Shown piece by piece: positions 6,099-10,308 of a DNA stretch of 10,308 nt (the first letter of the stretch is position 1; each line of letters starts with the position of its first letter). The notes under the pieces were generated by a model that searched no databases, was not told where the DNA came from, and worked only from the letters and a program-made list of their open reading frames with translations. Position numbers and translations under genes: made by a program. The DNA is from Patescibacteria group bacterium (GTDB lineage Bacteria > Patescibacteriota > Minisyncoccia > Minisyncoccales > CG1-02-41-26). Location: NCBI GenBank assembly GCA_018830365.1, contig JAHJSK010000005.1:1-10308 (forward strand). Reading direction: 5' to 3'.

Positions 6099-6178
6099 GG
6101 TCGGAAAAACAAAAATTTACCCCAGTTAGATATTAAATTATCTAACTACGGGGCAAGTTTTGGTTTTCCCTCGCTTCG
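6092..6178. repeat. 87-nt long imperfect hairpin
   Basis: From the outside in: CGAAGCG (6092-6098) pairs with CGCTTCG (6172-6178). GGAAAAAC pairs with GTTTTCC with one extra A. CAAAA pairs with TTTTG. CCCC (6120-6123) pairs with GGGG (6150-6153). GTTAGATA (6125-6132) pairs with TATCTAAC (6139-6146), closing a short loop. The arms are separated only by small bulges, so this is one continuous hairpin on either strand. Confidence 0.6.
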
Positions 6179-6384
6179 TTTGAAAATAAATACTTTCCGA
6201 TATGATAAATTAAAAAAGAAAAAAGGGGGTAGCTGTAAAATAGCGTTTTGCGCGCAAAGAAACATTAAAAATTCTCTGAAAATCCAACGGAGAAAACAAG
6301 CAAACTCTTTTTGCTTGGAGAAGTCAAATACCTAAATGTCAAAGGTTTTAGTCATACAACCCTACGGGGAGTCCGCTTTGCGTC

Positions 6385-6427
6385 CAGGGATTTTGCCTGC
6401 CTGCGGCAGGCAGGCCTGCAGGGATTT
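6385..6427. mobile_element. GC-rich palindrome flanked by 9-bp direct repeats (putative REP/MITE-like insertion)
   Basis: CAGGGATTT occurs at 6385-6393 and again at 6419-6427. Between the copies lies a 25-bp unit whose core GCCTGCCTG (6395-6403) and CAGGCAGGC (6407-6415) form a perfect 9-bp stem with loop CGG. The arrangement looks like insertion of a small palindromic element with a 9-bp target-site duplication. A chance or replication-slippage origin is possible. Confidence 0.5.
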
Positions 6428-6502
6428 CATTTGGCATTTGAACTTTGGAATTTGGATTTTTGCCAAAGTTTAGTTATGCCTTATTTTTTGAATCATAACA
6501 AA

Positions 6503-6556
6503 TTATACAACAAACCGCAGTTCTGATAACTTTTTTTTGGTTTTGTTGTCGCTCAT
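6503..6556 (-). pseudogene. remnant of the 5' end of a second galT-like gene
   Basis: The minus-strand reading MSDNKTKKKLSELRFVV-stop (17 codons) parallels the start of the GalT at 3968 (MNNNKIKKNLSELRFDL). The DNA word TTATCAGAACTGCG is identical in both and is followed by NTTTG. After codon 15 the similarity stops and a TAA follows, so only the first ~45 bp of the gene survive. A TATAAT box lies ~25 bp upstream on the minus strand, so the old promoter may also survive. It suggests a past duplication or recombination between the two loci. Confidence 0.6.
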
Positions 6557-6597
6557 AGCGAAAAACTACATTTTCAAGGTAATTATACTAATTATTT

Positions 6598-7776
6598 TTA
6601 TGGACACAATGTATTTTCAGGTTCCGGGGATTTCCGACAACAACATTGAAAACAGATATCCCAATGATTGCCTTCGTATTTATAAATATCTCCGTAAATA
6701 TCTTTGCCATAAAAATCTTTACAACCAGTAAAATAGTTTTTAAATTTTACTACCTTAGACATTTTATCTACAGACGGTGAAAGTTTTTTAATTCGATTAA
6801 TGATAACGTTATTTAAATCATTTGTTGGGTTTAAATCAATTTTATAACCATTACTATGACCATAATAGCCTGTGGCGTGGCCAGCTTCTGTTCCTCCGGT
6901 TATGAGTAAATTGCATCCCCCGCAATTATCAAAAAGCAACATGACGCCTTGAATAGTGGTTTGTTTTAAGCCGTCAAGGCAAATTTGCCGATCAAAGAGC
7001 GCAGCATCATTTTTATCAATACATTCTTTGTTTTTGTTAACCGCGATTTTATTCCCGCTGTTATCTTTTAAGCATTTGCGAATTTTGATGTCCGTAGGGT
7101 CAGTTATTATTTCATCAAAACATTTAAGGATTTCGGTATCGCCACTTGTCCCCCCTCCATTTGTATCCTCTTCCCAATATTCTTCTGGCACTGGCGGCAA
7201 ACCTCCTGGTTCATTATTTTCTTCAGGAGGAAATCCAAGCCCTCCGCGCTTTTCAAATGGATTTATGCCGCCGACAAAAGTTTTACTAATAGGACATTCA
7301 ATTTTAAACCAGCCCTTTCCAAATGGGTCTTTCCATTCCGTAACACCGAGCGCGTTAAGAACAGAGCCAATAAGAATCCACGCGCAATAAATTAAAGCCA
7401 AGCCTAAAACCGCGTAGATAATCATTTTTTTTACTTTGCCCGGCATTTTCGGGTCCTGTCCAGCGGTAAAAAGCAAAACACCTGCAAGCACAAACACAAA
7501 AACCGCTAACCAAGGCACAATTTTAGAGTAGACAATTTCAATAAAATTATCAAACATCACGAAAAAATGACAGAGCTGACAGCGTTCAGTGAGGTCTACA
7601 TCGCCATCGTTATTAAGGTCATAGCCACAAGGAATAAAACCTTGATAAAAATTTGTTCCAATTGTTTCTCCTTTTGTCACATCGCCAACCTCATATTTTT
7701 TATTTTCGTCAGCCAAAGCAAAAACAGAAAAAAACAAAAAACACGAAACAATTAAAATTAAAAAATTTTTAGACAT
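6598..7776 (-). CDS. secreted fusion: EF-hand-like loop, T4SS-type two-helix pilin, and M15-type metallopeptidase
   Basis: The 392 residues start with a clear signal peptide (1-22, ending FALA-DE). Residues 53-64 (DLNNDGDVDLTE) form a textbook EF-hand/dockerin calcium loop beside cysteines 50, 66 and 69. Two hydrophobic helices at 86-105 and 118-140 with the basic, Pro/Gly-containing turn DPKMPGKVKK between them match the VirB2/TrbC-like pilins common in Patescibacteria. A Pro/Gly/Glu-rich linker (~172-213) leads to a C-terminal domain. That domain contains GYYGHSNGYKIDL (His307-x6-Asp314) and EGNHWD (Glu368-x2-His371), the zinc-ligand/catalytic pattern of peptidase family M15 (VanX, VanY, L,D-endopeptidases). 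A cysteine-rich tail (FQCCC) follows. Cleavage of peptidoglycan peptides at the cell surface is the likely role, by inference. The ATG at 7776 is preceded by a TATAAT box 27 bp upstream but no Shine-Dalgarno. A copy of its first ~105 bp lies at 8461-8565. Confidence 0.82.
   Translation of the reverse strand: MSKNFLILIVSCFLFFSVFALADENKKYEVGDVTKGETIGTNFYQGFIPCGYDLNNDGDVDLTERCQLCHFFVMFDNFIEIVYSKIVPWLAVFVFVLAGVLLFTAGQDPKMPGKVKKMIIYAVLGLALIYCAWILIGSVLNALGVTEWKDPFGKGWFKIECPISKTFVGGINPFEKRGGLGFPPEENNEPGGLPPVPEEYWEEDTNGGGTSGDTEILKCFDEIITDPTDIKIRKCLKDNSGNKIAVNKNKECIDKNDAALFDRQICLDGLKQTTIQGVMLLFDNCGGCNLLITGGTEAGHATGYYGHSNGYKIDLNPTNDLNNVIINRIKKLSPSVDKMSKVVKFKNYFTGCKDFYGKDIYGDIYKYEGNHWDICFQCCCRKSPEPENTLCP
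7672..7776. repeat. 105-bp repeat, copy A (start of the pilin-peptidase gene)
   Basis: This segment encodes the signal peptide and the following 13 residues of the pilin-peptidase. It is about 96% identical (four mismatches that I count, at 7677, 7707, 7766 and 7774) to 8461-8565, in the same orientation and offset by 789 bp. Confidence 0.9.
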
Positions 7777-7839
7777 AGCTCGGAATTGTAGACAATATTA
7801 AAATTATAATATCCAGCACCCATTTATCCCCAACAGCCA

Positions 7840-7867
7840 TTGACAGGGTTTGCTGGTTTGCTATACT
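7840..7867 (+). promoter_or_regulatory. sigma-70-type promoter on the plus strand
   Basis: TTGACA (7840-7845) and TATACT (7862-7867) are separated by 16 bp, the best promoter match seen in the window. It points to the right, against all neighbouring genes, and leads directly into a terminator-like hairpin about 20 nt on. The expected transcript is therefore very short and non-coding. Confidence 0.6.
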
Positions 7868-7873
7868 GATAAT

Positions 7874-7918
7874 GTGATAACACTCTGGAGTGTCTTTCGG
7901 GACAGCTCCAGATTTTTT
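7874..7918 (+). ncRNA. candidate ~45-nt small RNA or attenuator with two exclusive hairpins
   Basis: Starting about 7 nt after the -10 box, the plus strand can form hairpin ACACTC/GAGTGT (7880-7885 with 7888-7893). Alternatively it forms CTGGAGTGTC/GACAGCTCCAG (7885-7894 with 7901-7911, one bulge). The two share bases. The second is followed by six T residues. Promoter, alternative hairpin and terminator lie within 80 bp and no ORF lies between them. Expression is inferred, not shown. Confidence 0.45.
7885..7918 (+). terminator. intrinsic terminator, plus strand
   Basis: A 10-bp stem with one bulged G (CTGGAG and TGTC pairing with GACA and CTCCAG) and loop TTTCGG is followed directly by A and six T residues (7913-7918). 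It overlaps the stop codon of the convergent NYN gene (7917-7919). On the minus strand no T-run follows the stem. Confidence 0.65.
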
Positions 7919-8483
7919 ATTGGCTGATTTCTGCTTTTAGCTTGCGTAAATCAATATATTTGGCTCGCTCCAACAATTCTTTTGAGATATGACCTCTAGT
8001 GGACATTACGATAATCCGCTTTCTCATCTTTTTTATTCGGTCAATCGGCGTGGCAAAATCGCTGTCTCCTGAAATCAAAACGGCAGTATCGTATTTGTCT
8101 TTTGTATCATCCATCTCAAACGCAAGTTCTATATCAAGGTTATTTTTCCAGTGATAACCGCCTTCGTGGTTTTTAATTTTCTTTATGACTTTCGTGCGGA
8201 CAATATAACCGTTTATTTCAAGCATATCCAAAAACTTTGACTGCTTGGTGTTGTTCTCATCCCTGCCACTGTAGACAAAACACTTTATATCGCCGCCGCA
8301 TTCTTTTTTAAAGTAGCTCATCAGCTTTTCATACGAAAGTTTCCAGCCCAAAGTTTGCTGGGAATAAAACACATTCTCGGCATCTATAAAAACATAAACC
8401 TTGCCTTTTACAAATTGGTGTAGCATAGAAATATTTTTTACTTTATCAAGTTTTTGTAATTTTTGCCACATCGCCAACCTCAT
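7917..8483 (-). CDS. NYN-domain (LabA/DUF88-like, PIN-fold) ribonuclease
   Basis: The NYN domain is a PIN-like metal-dependent nuclease fold, usually acting on RNA. With the ATG at 8483 the protein is 188 residues. VYVFIDAENVFY at ~29-40 gives the first catalytic Asp (34), NNLDIELAFEM the second (117), and LISGDSDFATPI the last pair (140, 142); STRGHISKELLERAKYIDL closes the domain. All expected acidic residues are present. The start is uncertain. Everything above 8460 is copied from the signal-peptide region of the pilin-peptidase gene, read in another frame, so the native N-terminus has been replaced. Starts at 8483, 8471 or 8426 are all possible; the last removes the foreign part and still leaves the full domain. 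A TTG at 8540 is unlikely because it would add a translated piece of the repeat. Confidence 0.85.
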   Translation of the reverse strand: MRLAMWQKLQKLDKVKNISMLHQFVKGKVYVFIDAENVFYSQQTLGWKLSYEKLMSYFKKECGGDIKCFVYSGRDENNTKQSKFLDMLEINGYIVRTKVIKKIKNHEGGYHWKNNLDIELAFEMDDTKDKYDTAVLISGDSDFATPIDRIKKMRKRIIVMSTRGHISKELLERAKYIDLRKLKAEISQ

Positions 8484-8574
8484 ATTTTTTATTTTTGTCA
8501 GCCAAAGCAAAAACAGAAAAAAACAAAAAACACGAAACAATTAAAATTAAAAAAATTTTAGATATTTTTTGCAT
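8446..8574 (-). pseudogene. truncated copy of the pilin-peptidase 5' end (signal peptide only)
   Basis: This 42-codon frame reads MQKISKIFLILIVSCFLFF, then SVFALADKNKKYEVGDVAK, then a few foreign residues and TGA. It reproduces the signal peptide and first mature residues of the gene at 6598-7776. It overlaps the start of the NYN gene in a different frame. It is either a leftover of a second pilin-type gene whose body was deleted or replaced by the NYN gene, or a fragment copied by recombination. If translated it would release a short secreted peptide, but no function is implied. Confidence 0.75.
8461..8565. repeat. 105-bp repeat, copy B (upstream of and within the NYN gene)
   Basis: This is a direct copy of 7672-7776 with about 96% identity. 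Its left boundary at 8461 marks the junction with NYN coding sequence. To the right of 8565 similarity to the pilin gene's upstream DNA stops, so the pilin gene's promoter was not copied. Confidence 0.9.
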
Positions 8575-8582
8575 AATCTAAT

Positions 8583-8627
8583 GTAAGCTCCCACACTTAT
8601 TGATATGGAATAATGTCTGGGGCTTAC
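8583..8627. other. imperfect stem-loop at the ATPase stop codon
   Basis: GTAAGC (8583-8588) pairs with GCTTAC (8622-8627). The stem extends by TCC/GGG-type pairs and then, after an internal loop, by AC/GT and TTATT/AATAA. The stop codon of the ATPase gene (8624-8626) lies inside the stem. No strong T-run follows on the minus strand. Confidence 0.45.
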
Positions 8628-9790
8628 TTATTTAACTCAGCAATAAAATTATTCCAACCCAAAACAGTTGCGTTGCTTCTGTTTTGTTTTTCAATTCCTC
8701 CATACACCAAAACAAGATTAGTAAAAATATTCTTTGAAATTTTTTGCAAATAATTCAAACTATCAAAAAAATCATTATTTATTGTTTTGCCGGACTTTAT
8801 TTCAATAGCGTATTTTTTTCTTTTATTTTCATACAAACAATCTATTTCATGTCCTGATTTATCCCGCCAAAAATAAATATTCAATGACAAACCTTTATTA
8901 TATTCGTTTTTTATTATTTCTGAAATAATAAATGATTCAAACAGCCCTCCTTTAAACGGGCTAATGTCTAATTGATCTTCGCTATTTATGTTTAACAAAG
9001 ATGCCGCCAACCCAGTGTCGTAAAAATATATTTTCGGCATTTTAATCAACCGTTTGCTGAAATTTTCATAATAAGGATACAATAAAAAAATAATATAACT
9101 TGCTTCTATGATGGAAATCCACCCCTTAATAGTATTGTGGCTTACTCCGCAGTCATTAGCCATTGAAGACAAATTTAAAATTTGCCCAACTCTGCCCGCG
9201 CATAATTTAATAAATTTCTGAAACAAATTTAAGTCCGATATATTTTTCATCATCCGAACATCTCTTTCAATGTAGGTTTTTATATAATTTTGATACCATT
9301 CAGCCGCGTCAATTTTTTTTTCGTAAATAACTGGGTACAGACCGTCAAGCATTAAGCGATTTAAGTTAGCGCGTTTTAATTTTTCACTTAGCTCGTCCGC
9401 GCTCATAGGCAAAAGCGTAACAATTGCCACTCTGCCAGCAAGACTTTGATTTATTTTTTCCATTAATAAAAAATTTTGCGACCCAGTTAAAATAAACTCG
9501 CCGGATTTTTTATTCACATCCACTATTTCTTGTATATATGAAAACAATTCAGGAGCGTTCTGCGCTTCATCTATAATCACTCCCTTGTTATAGGTCTTTA
9601 AAAATCCCTTGGGGTCTTTTTGCGCAAAAGCTCTGGTATCTAAATTTTCCAATGATAAATATTTTTTATCAGGGAATATTTTTTTAACCAAGGTAGTTTT
9701 TCCCGATTGCCGAGGGCCAGTTAACGCTACCACGGGATAAGTTTTGGATAATTGTTTAAATTTTTTTTCCAATAATCTGTGTATATACAT
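8624..9790 (-). CDS. AAA_14 / DUF4143 family ATPase
   Basis: The 388 residues show the standard two-part layout. The N-terminal AAA_14 ATPase has Walker A GPRQSGKTT (25-33), Walker B GVIIDEAQ (70-77), sensor ILTGSQNF (100-107) and SLAGRV. A DUF4143 winged-helix/nuclease-like C-terminal half follows. The latter has YFYDTGLAASLL, GGLFESFIISEI and SGHEIDCLY...YAIEIKSGK, where Glu285, Asp317, Glu330 and Lys332 fit a PD-(D/E)XK-like fold. The family is widespread in anaerobes, archaea and Patescibacteria. Its cellular role is not settled, and many genomes carry several copies. The ATG at 9790 opens with MYIHRLLEKKF, a typical family start. It is probably monocistronic: upstream lies a promoter with an inverted repeat, downstream a stem-loop and the repeat fragment. 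Confidence 0.93.
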   Translation of the reverse strand: MYIHRLLEKKFKQLSKTYPVVALTGPRQSGKTTLVKKIFPDKKYLSLENLDTRAFAQKDPKGFLKTYNKGVIIDEAQNAPELFSYIQEIVDVNKKSGEFILTGSQNFLLMEKINQSLAGRVAIVTLLPMSADELSEKLKRANLNRLMLDGLYPVIYEKKIDAAEWYQNYIKTYIERDVRMMKNISDLNLFQKFIKLCAGRVGQILNLSSMANDCGVSHNTIKGWISIIEASYIIFLLYPYYENFSKRLIKMPKIYFYDTGLAASLLNINSEDQLDISPFKGGLFESFIISEIIKNEYNKGLSLNIYFWRDKSGHEIDCLYENKRKKYAIEIKSGKTINNDFFDSLNYLQKISKNIFTNLVLVYGGIEKQNRSNATVLGWNNFIAELNK

Positions 9791-9818
9791 AACGCAAGTT
9801 TAGTTATTATAATTTAAG

Positions 9819-9845
9819 ATTATACAATAATGGACAAATTGTCAA
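9819..9845 (-). promoter_or_regulatory. promoter of the AAA_14/DUF4143 gene
   Basis: On the minus strand TTGACA (9845-9840) and TATAAT (9824-9819) are both perfect consensus boxes, spaced 15 bp, slightly short. The start codon at 9790 is 28 bp below the -10 box. The spacer is one arm of the inverted repeat at 9827-9869. Confidence 0.6.
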
Positions 9846-9869
9846 TCAAATTTACAATTTGTCCATTAT
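9827..9869. promoter_or_regulatory. 16-bp inverted repeat overlapping the ATPase promoter (putative operator)
   Basis: ATAATGGACAAATTGT (9827-9842) is exactly complementary to ACAATTTGTCCATTAT (9854-9869), with an 11-nt spacer. One arm covers the -35 box and the spacer of the promoter, so a dimeric repressor bound here would block transcription. It could also be a cruciform or an insertion footprint. No regulator is encoded next to it. Confidence 0.6.
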
Positions 9870-9920
9870 AGAAATCGCCAAAAAGCTCGGCGATCCACAA
9901 ATTATTAACTTTTCTCTATT

Positions 9921-9948
9921 TGGCTCGGAGGCAAGGACTCGAACCTCA
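9921..9948 (-). pseudogene. 3'-half tRNA fragment with encoded CCA
   Basis: On the minus strand the T arm (TGAGG, loop TTCGAGT, CCTTG) is followed by an acceptor 3' strand CCTCCGA, discriminator G and CCA. The matching 5' acceptor strand TCGGAGG is absent upstream, and the bases before the T arm do not make a proper anticodon arm. A U1-A72 pair and G73 would fit tRNA-Gln. It is likely a decayed tRNA or an attachment-site remnant. Confidence 0.5.
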
Positions 9949-10012
9949 ATTAATAGGGGTCAGAATTTATTGTCATGCTTCACCCCGCCAAATTTTTTAT
10001 TCACAACCAAAA

Positions 10013-10084
10013 CTGCCGGGCCTGGACTCGAACCAAGATATATAGCTCCAGGGGCTATTGTCCTACCAATTAGACGACCCGGCA
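10013..10084 (-). tRNA. tRNA-Gln (anticodon CTG)
   Basis: The 72-nt minus-strand cloverleaf has a 7-bp acceptor stem TGCCGGG/CCCGGCA, D stem GTCT/GGAC around AATTGGTA, anticodon stem ATAGC/GCTAT with loop CCCTGGA (anticodon CTG), a 4-nt variable region, and T stem CTTGG/CCAGG around TTCGAGT. The T1-A72 pair and discriminator G73 are known GlnRS identity features. CCA is not encoded (the next bases are TTT). Position 33 is C instead of the nearly universal T. The 5' end overlaps the 3' end of the GIY-YIG gene by 22 bp. Confidence 0.88.
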
Positions 10085-10308
10085 GCTTTAGTAATGAACT
10101 TTTGAAAAGCATTTCCGCCATGCCAACTTTTAATTTCCACCTCTCTATTCCTGGCAAATTCATAACTATTATACTCCTCAAAATATATAAGTTGCCAAGG
10201 ACTACCAAATTTTGTTGAGTATACATCGCCATTATTATGCCTCTCTAATCGAACCGAAGGCAATAATTTTGTTATCCCTACATAATATTTTTTCTCTTTA
10301 TTTTTCAA
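10063..10308 (-). CDS. GIY-YIG nuclease family protein (N-terminus outside the window)
   Basis: Single-domain GIY-YIG proteins of the UPF0213/YhbQ type are small endonuclease-fold proteins. The visible 81 codons show KYYVGIT (the YIG half of the motif), SVRLERHNNG with its conserved Arg and His-Asn, GSPWQLIYFEEY, FARNREVEIKSWHGG with the catalytic-type Glu, and AFQKFI. These are the family landmarks in order. The GIY half should lie just beyond the edge, so the first visible codon (TTG) is internal and the gene is cut by the window. The C-terminal residues AAGSSNW and the TAG stop are encoded by the 5' part of tRNA-Gln, the stop lying in the D loop. Confidence 0.85.
   Translation of the reverse strand: MKNKEKKYYVGITKLLPSVRLERHNNGDVYSTKFGSPWQLIYFEEYNSYEFARNREVEIKSWHGGNAFQKFITKAAGSSNW

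Larger units (their letters stand above)
5846..6597. other. ~750-bp gene-free region rich in hairpins
   Basis: No open frame here looks like a protein: frames run through palindromes and change character at each of them. The region holds a 7-bp dyad at 5868-5882, hairpins at 5905-5935, 5946-5969, 5982-6067, 6092-6178 and 6297-6317, a self-complementary 12-mer TTTGCGCGCAAA (6247-6258), a GC palindrome at 6395-6415 and a 7-bp inverted repeat at 6430-6467. Near its right end is a short remnant of a galT start. It separates the AbiE operon from the pilin-peptidase gene. Confidence 0.7.

Noticed and set aside
6009..6335. 108-codon plus-strand frame in the hairpin region
   Set aside because: It runs through palindromes, has no domain-like sequence or hydrophobic pattern, and its SLF-AGEAG-type residues are simply translated GC-rich repeat.
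6956..7390. 144-codon plus-strand frame
   Set aside because: It is the antisense shadow of the pilin-peptidase gene; the minus strand has a signal peptide and M15 motifs.
8483..8540. Upstream extension of the NYN protein to a TTG start
   Set aside because: Those residues (MFRVFCFFLFLLWL) are the copied signal-peptide DNA read in the wrong frame, so the apparent hydrophobic leader is probably an artefact.
9915..9990. A second complete tRNA
   Set aside because: T arm and acceptor 3' strand are present, but no complementary 5' acceptor strand, D arm or proper anticodon stem can be found.
9859..10218. 119-codon plus-strand frame
   Set aside because: It is antisense to the tRNA fragment, tRNA-Gln and the GIY-YIG gene. 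Its ARTRT and GPGLEPRY residues are translated tRNA T arms, and its start lies within the operator palindrome.
9960..10232. 90-codon minus-strand frame across tRNA-Gln
   Set aside because: It reads through the whole tRNA (PGRLIGRTIAPGAIYLGSSP is translated tRNA) and overlaps the better-supported GIY-YIG frame.

Overview
The window is AT-rich (long A/T runs, standard code with TAA and TGA stops). It looks like the genome of a Candidate Phyla Radiation / Patescibacteria bacterium, probably of the Parcubacteria side. That placement is an inference from four things: the gene types present (a small two-helix T4SS-type pilin, a NYN nuclease, an AAA_14/DUF4143 ATPase and a single-domain GIY-YIG protein beside a tRNA), mostly absent Shine-Dalgarno sequences, GC-rich palindromes scattered in intergenic DNA, and a tRNA without an encoded CCA. 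Every convincing gene is on the minus strand, so transcription runs from high to low coordinates.

Left part (1-3968): a probable operon reads galT-like uridylyltransferase (2928-3968), triosephosphate isomerase (2131-2910), then a secreted/membrane DUF2330-family protein (from 2085). The DUF2330 gene is broken near its 3' end by an exact 113-bp tandem duplication (383-614). This shifts the frame and leaves two overlapping ORFs (490-2085 and 101-505). Removing one copy restores one continuous frame.

Middle (4000-6600): an AbiEi/AbiEii-type (type IV) toxin-antitoxin pair (5072-5704 and 4163-4999) lies between structured DNA. A 135-bp nested palindrome (5711-5845) ends 6 bp before the antitoxin start and contains its Shine-Dalgarno. 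About 750 bp upstream of it (5846-6597) hold no credible gene. That stretch holds a chain of long hairpins, a short GC palindrome flanked by 9-bp direct repeats, and a 17-codon remnant of a second galT start.

Right part (6598-10308): a secreted protein fuses an EF-hand-like loop, a two-helix T4SS-type pilin and an M15 metallopeptidase domain with an apparently intact active site (6598-7776). A short plus-strand promoter/terminator unit (7840-7918) follows. Next is a NYN-domain nuclease (7917-8483) whose 5' end is fused to a 105-bp copy of the pilin gene's signal-peptide region. An AAA_14/DUF4143 ATPase (8624-9790) has a 16-bp inverted repeat over its promoter. The window ends with a tRNA 3'-half fragment, a tRNA-Gln(CTG), and the C-terminal part of a GIY-YIG protein whose stop codon lies inside the tRNA.

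Overall, a housekeeping sugar/glycolysis operon borders an accessory region of about 6 kb. That region contains toxin-antitoxin, nuclease, ATPase and cell-surface genes and shows repeated signs of recent local duplication and of palindrome insertion.
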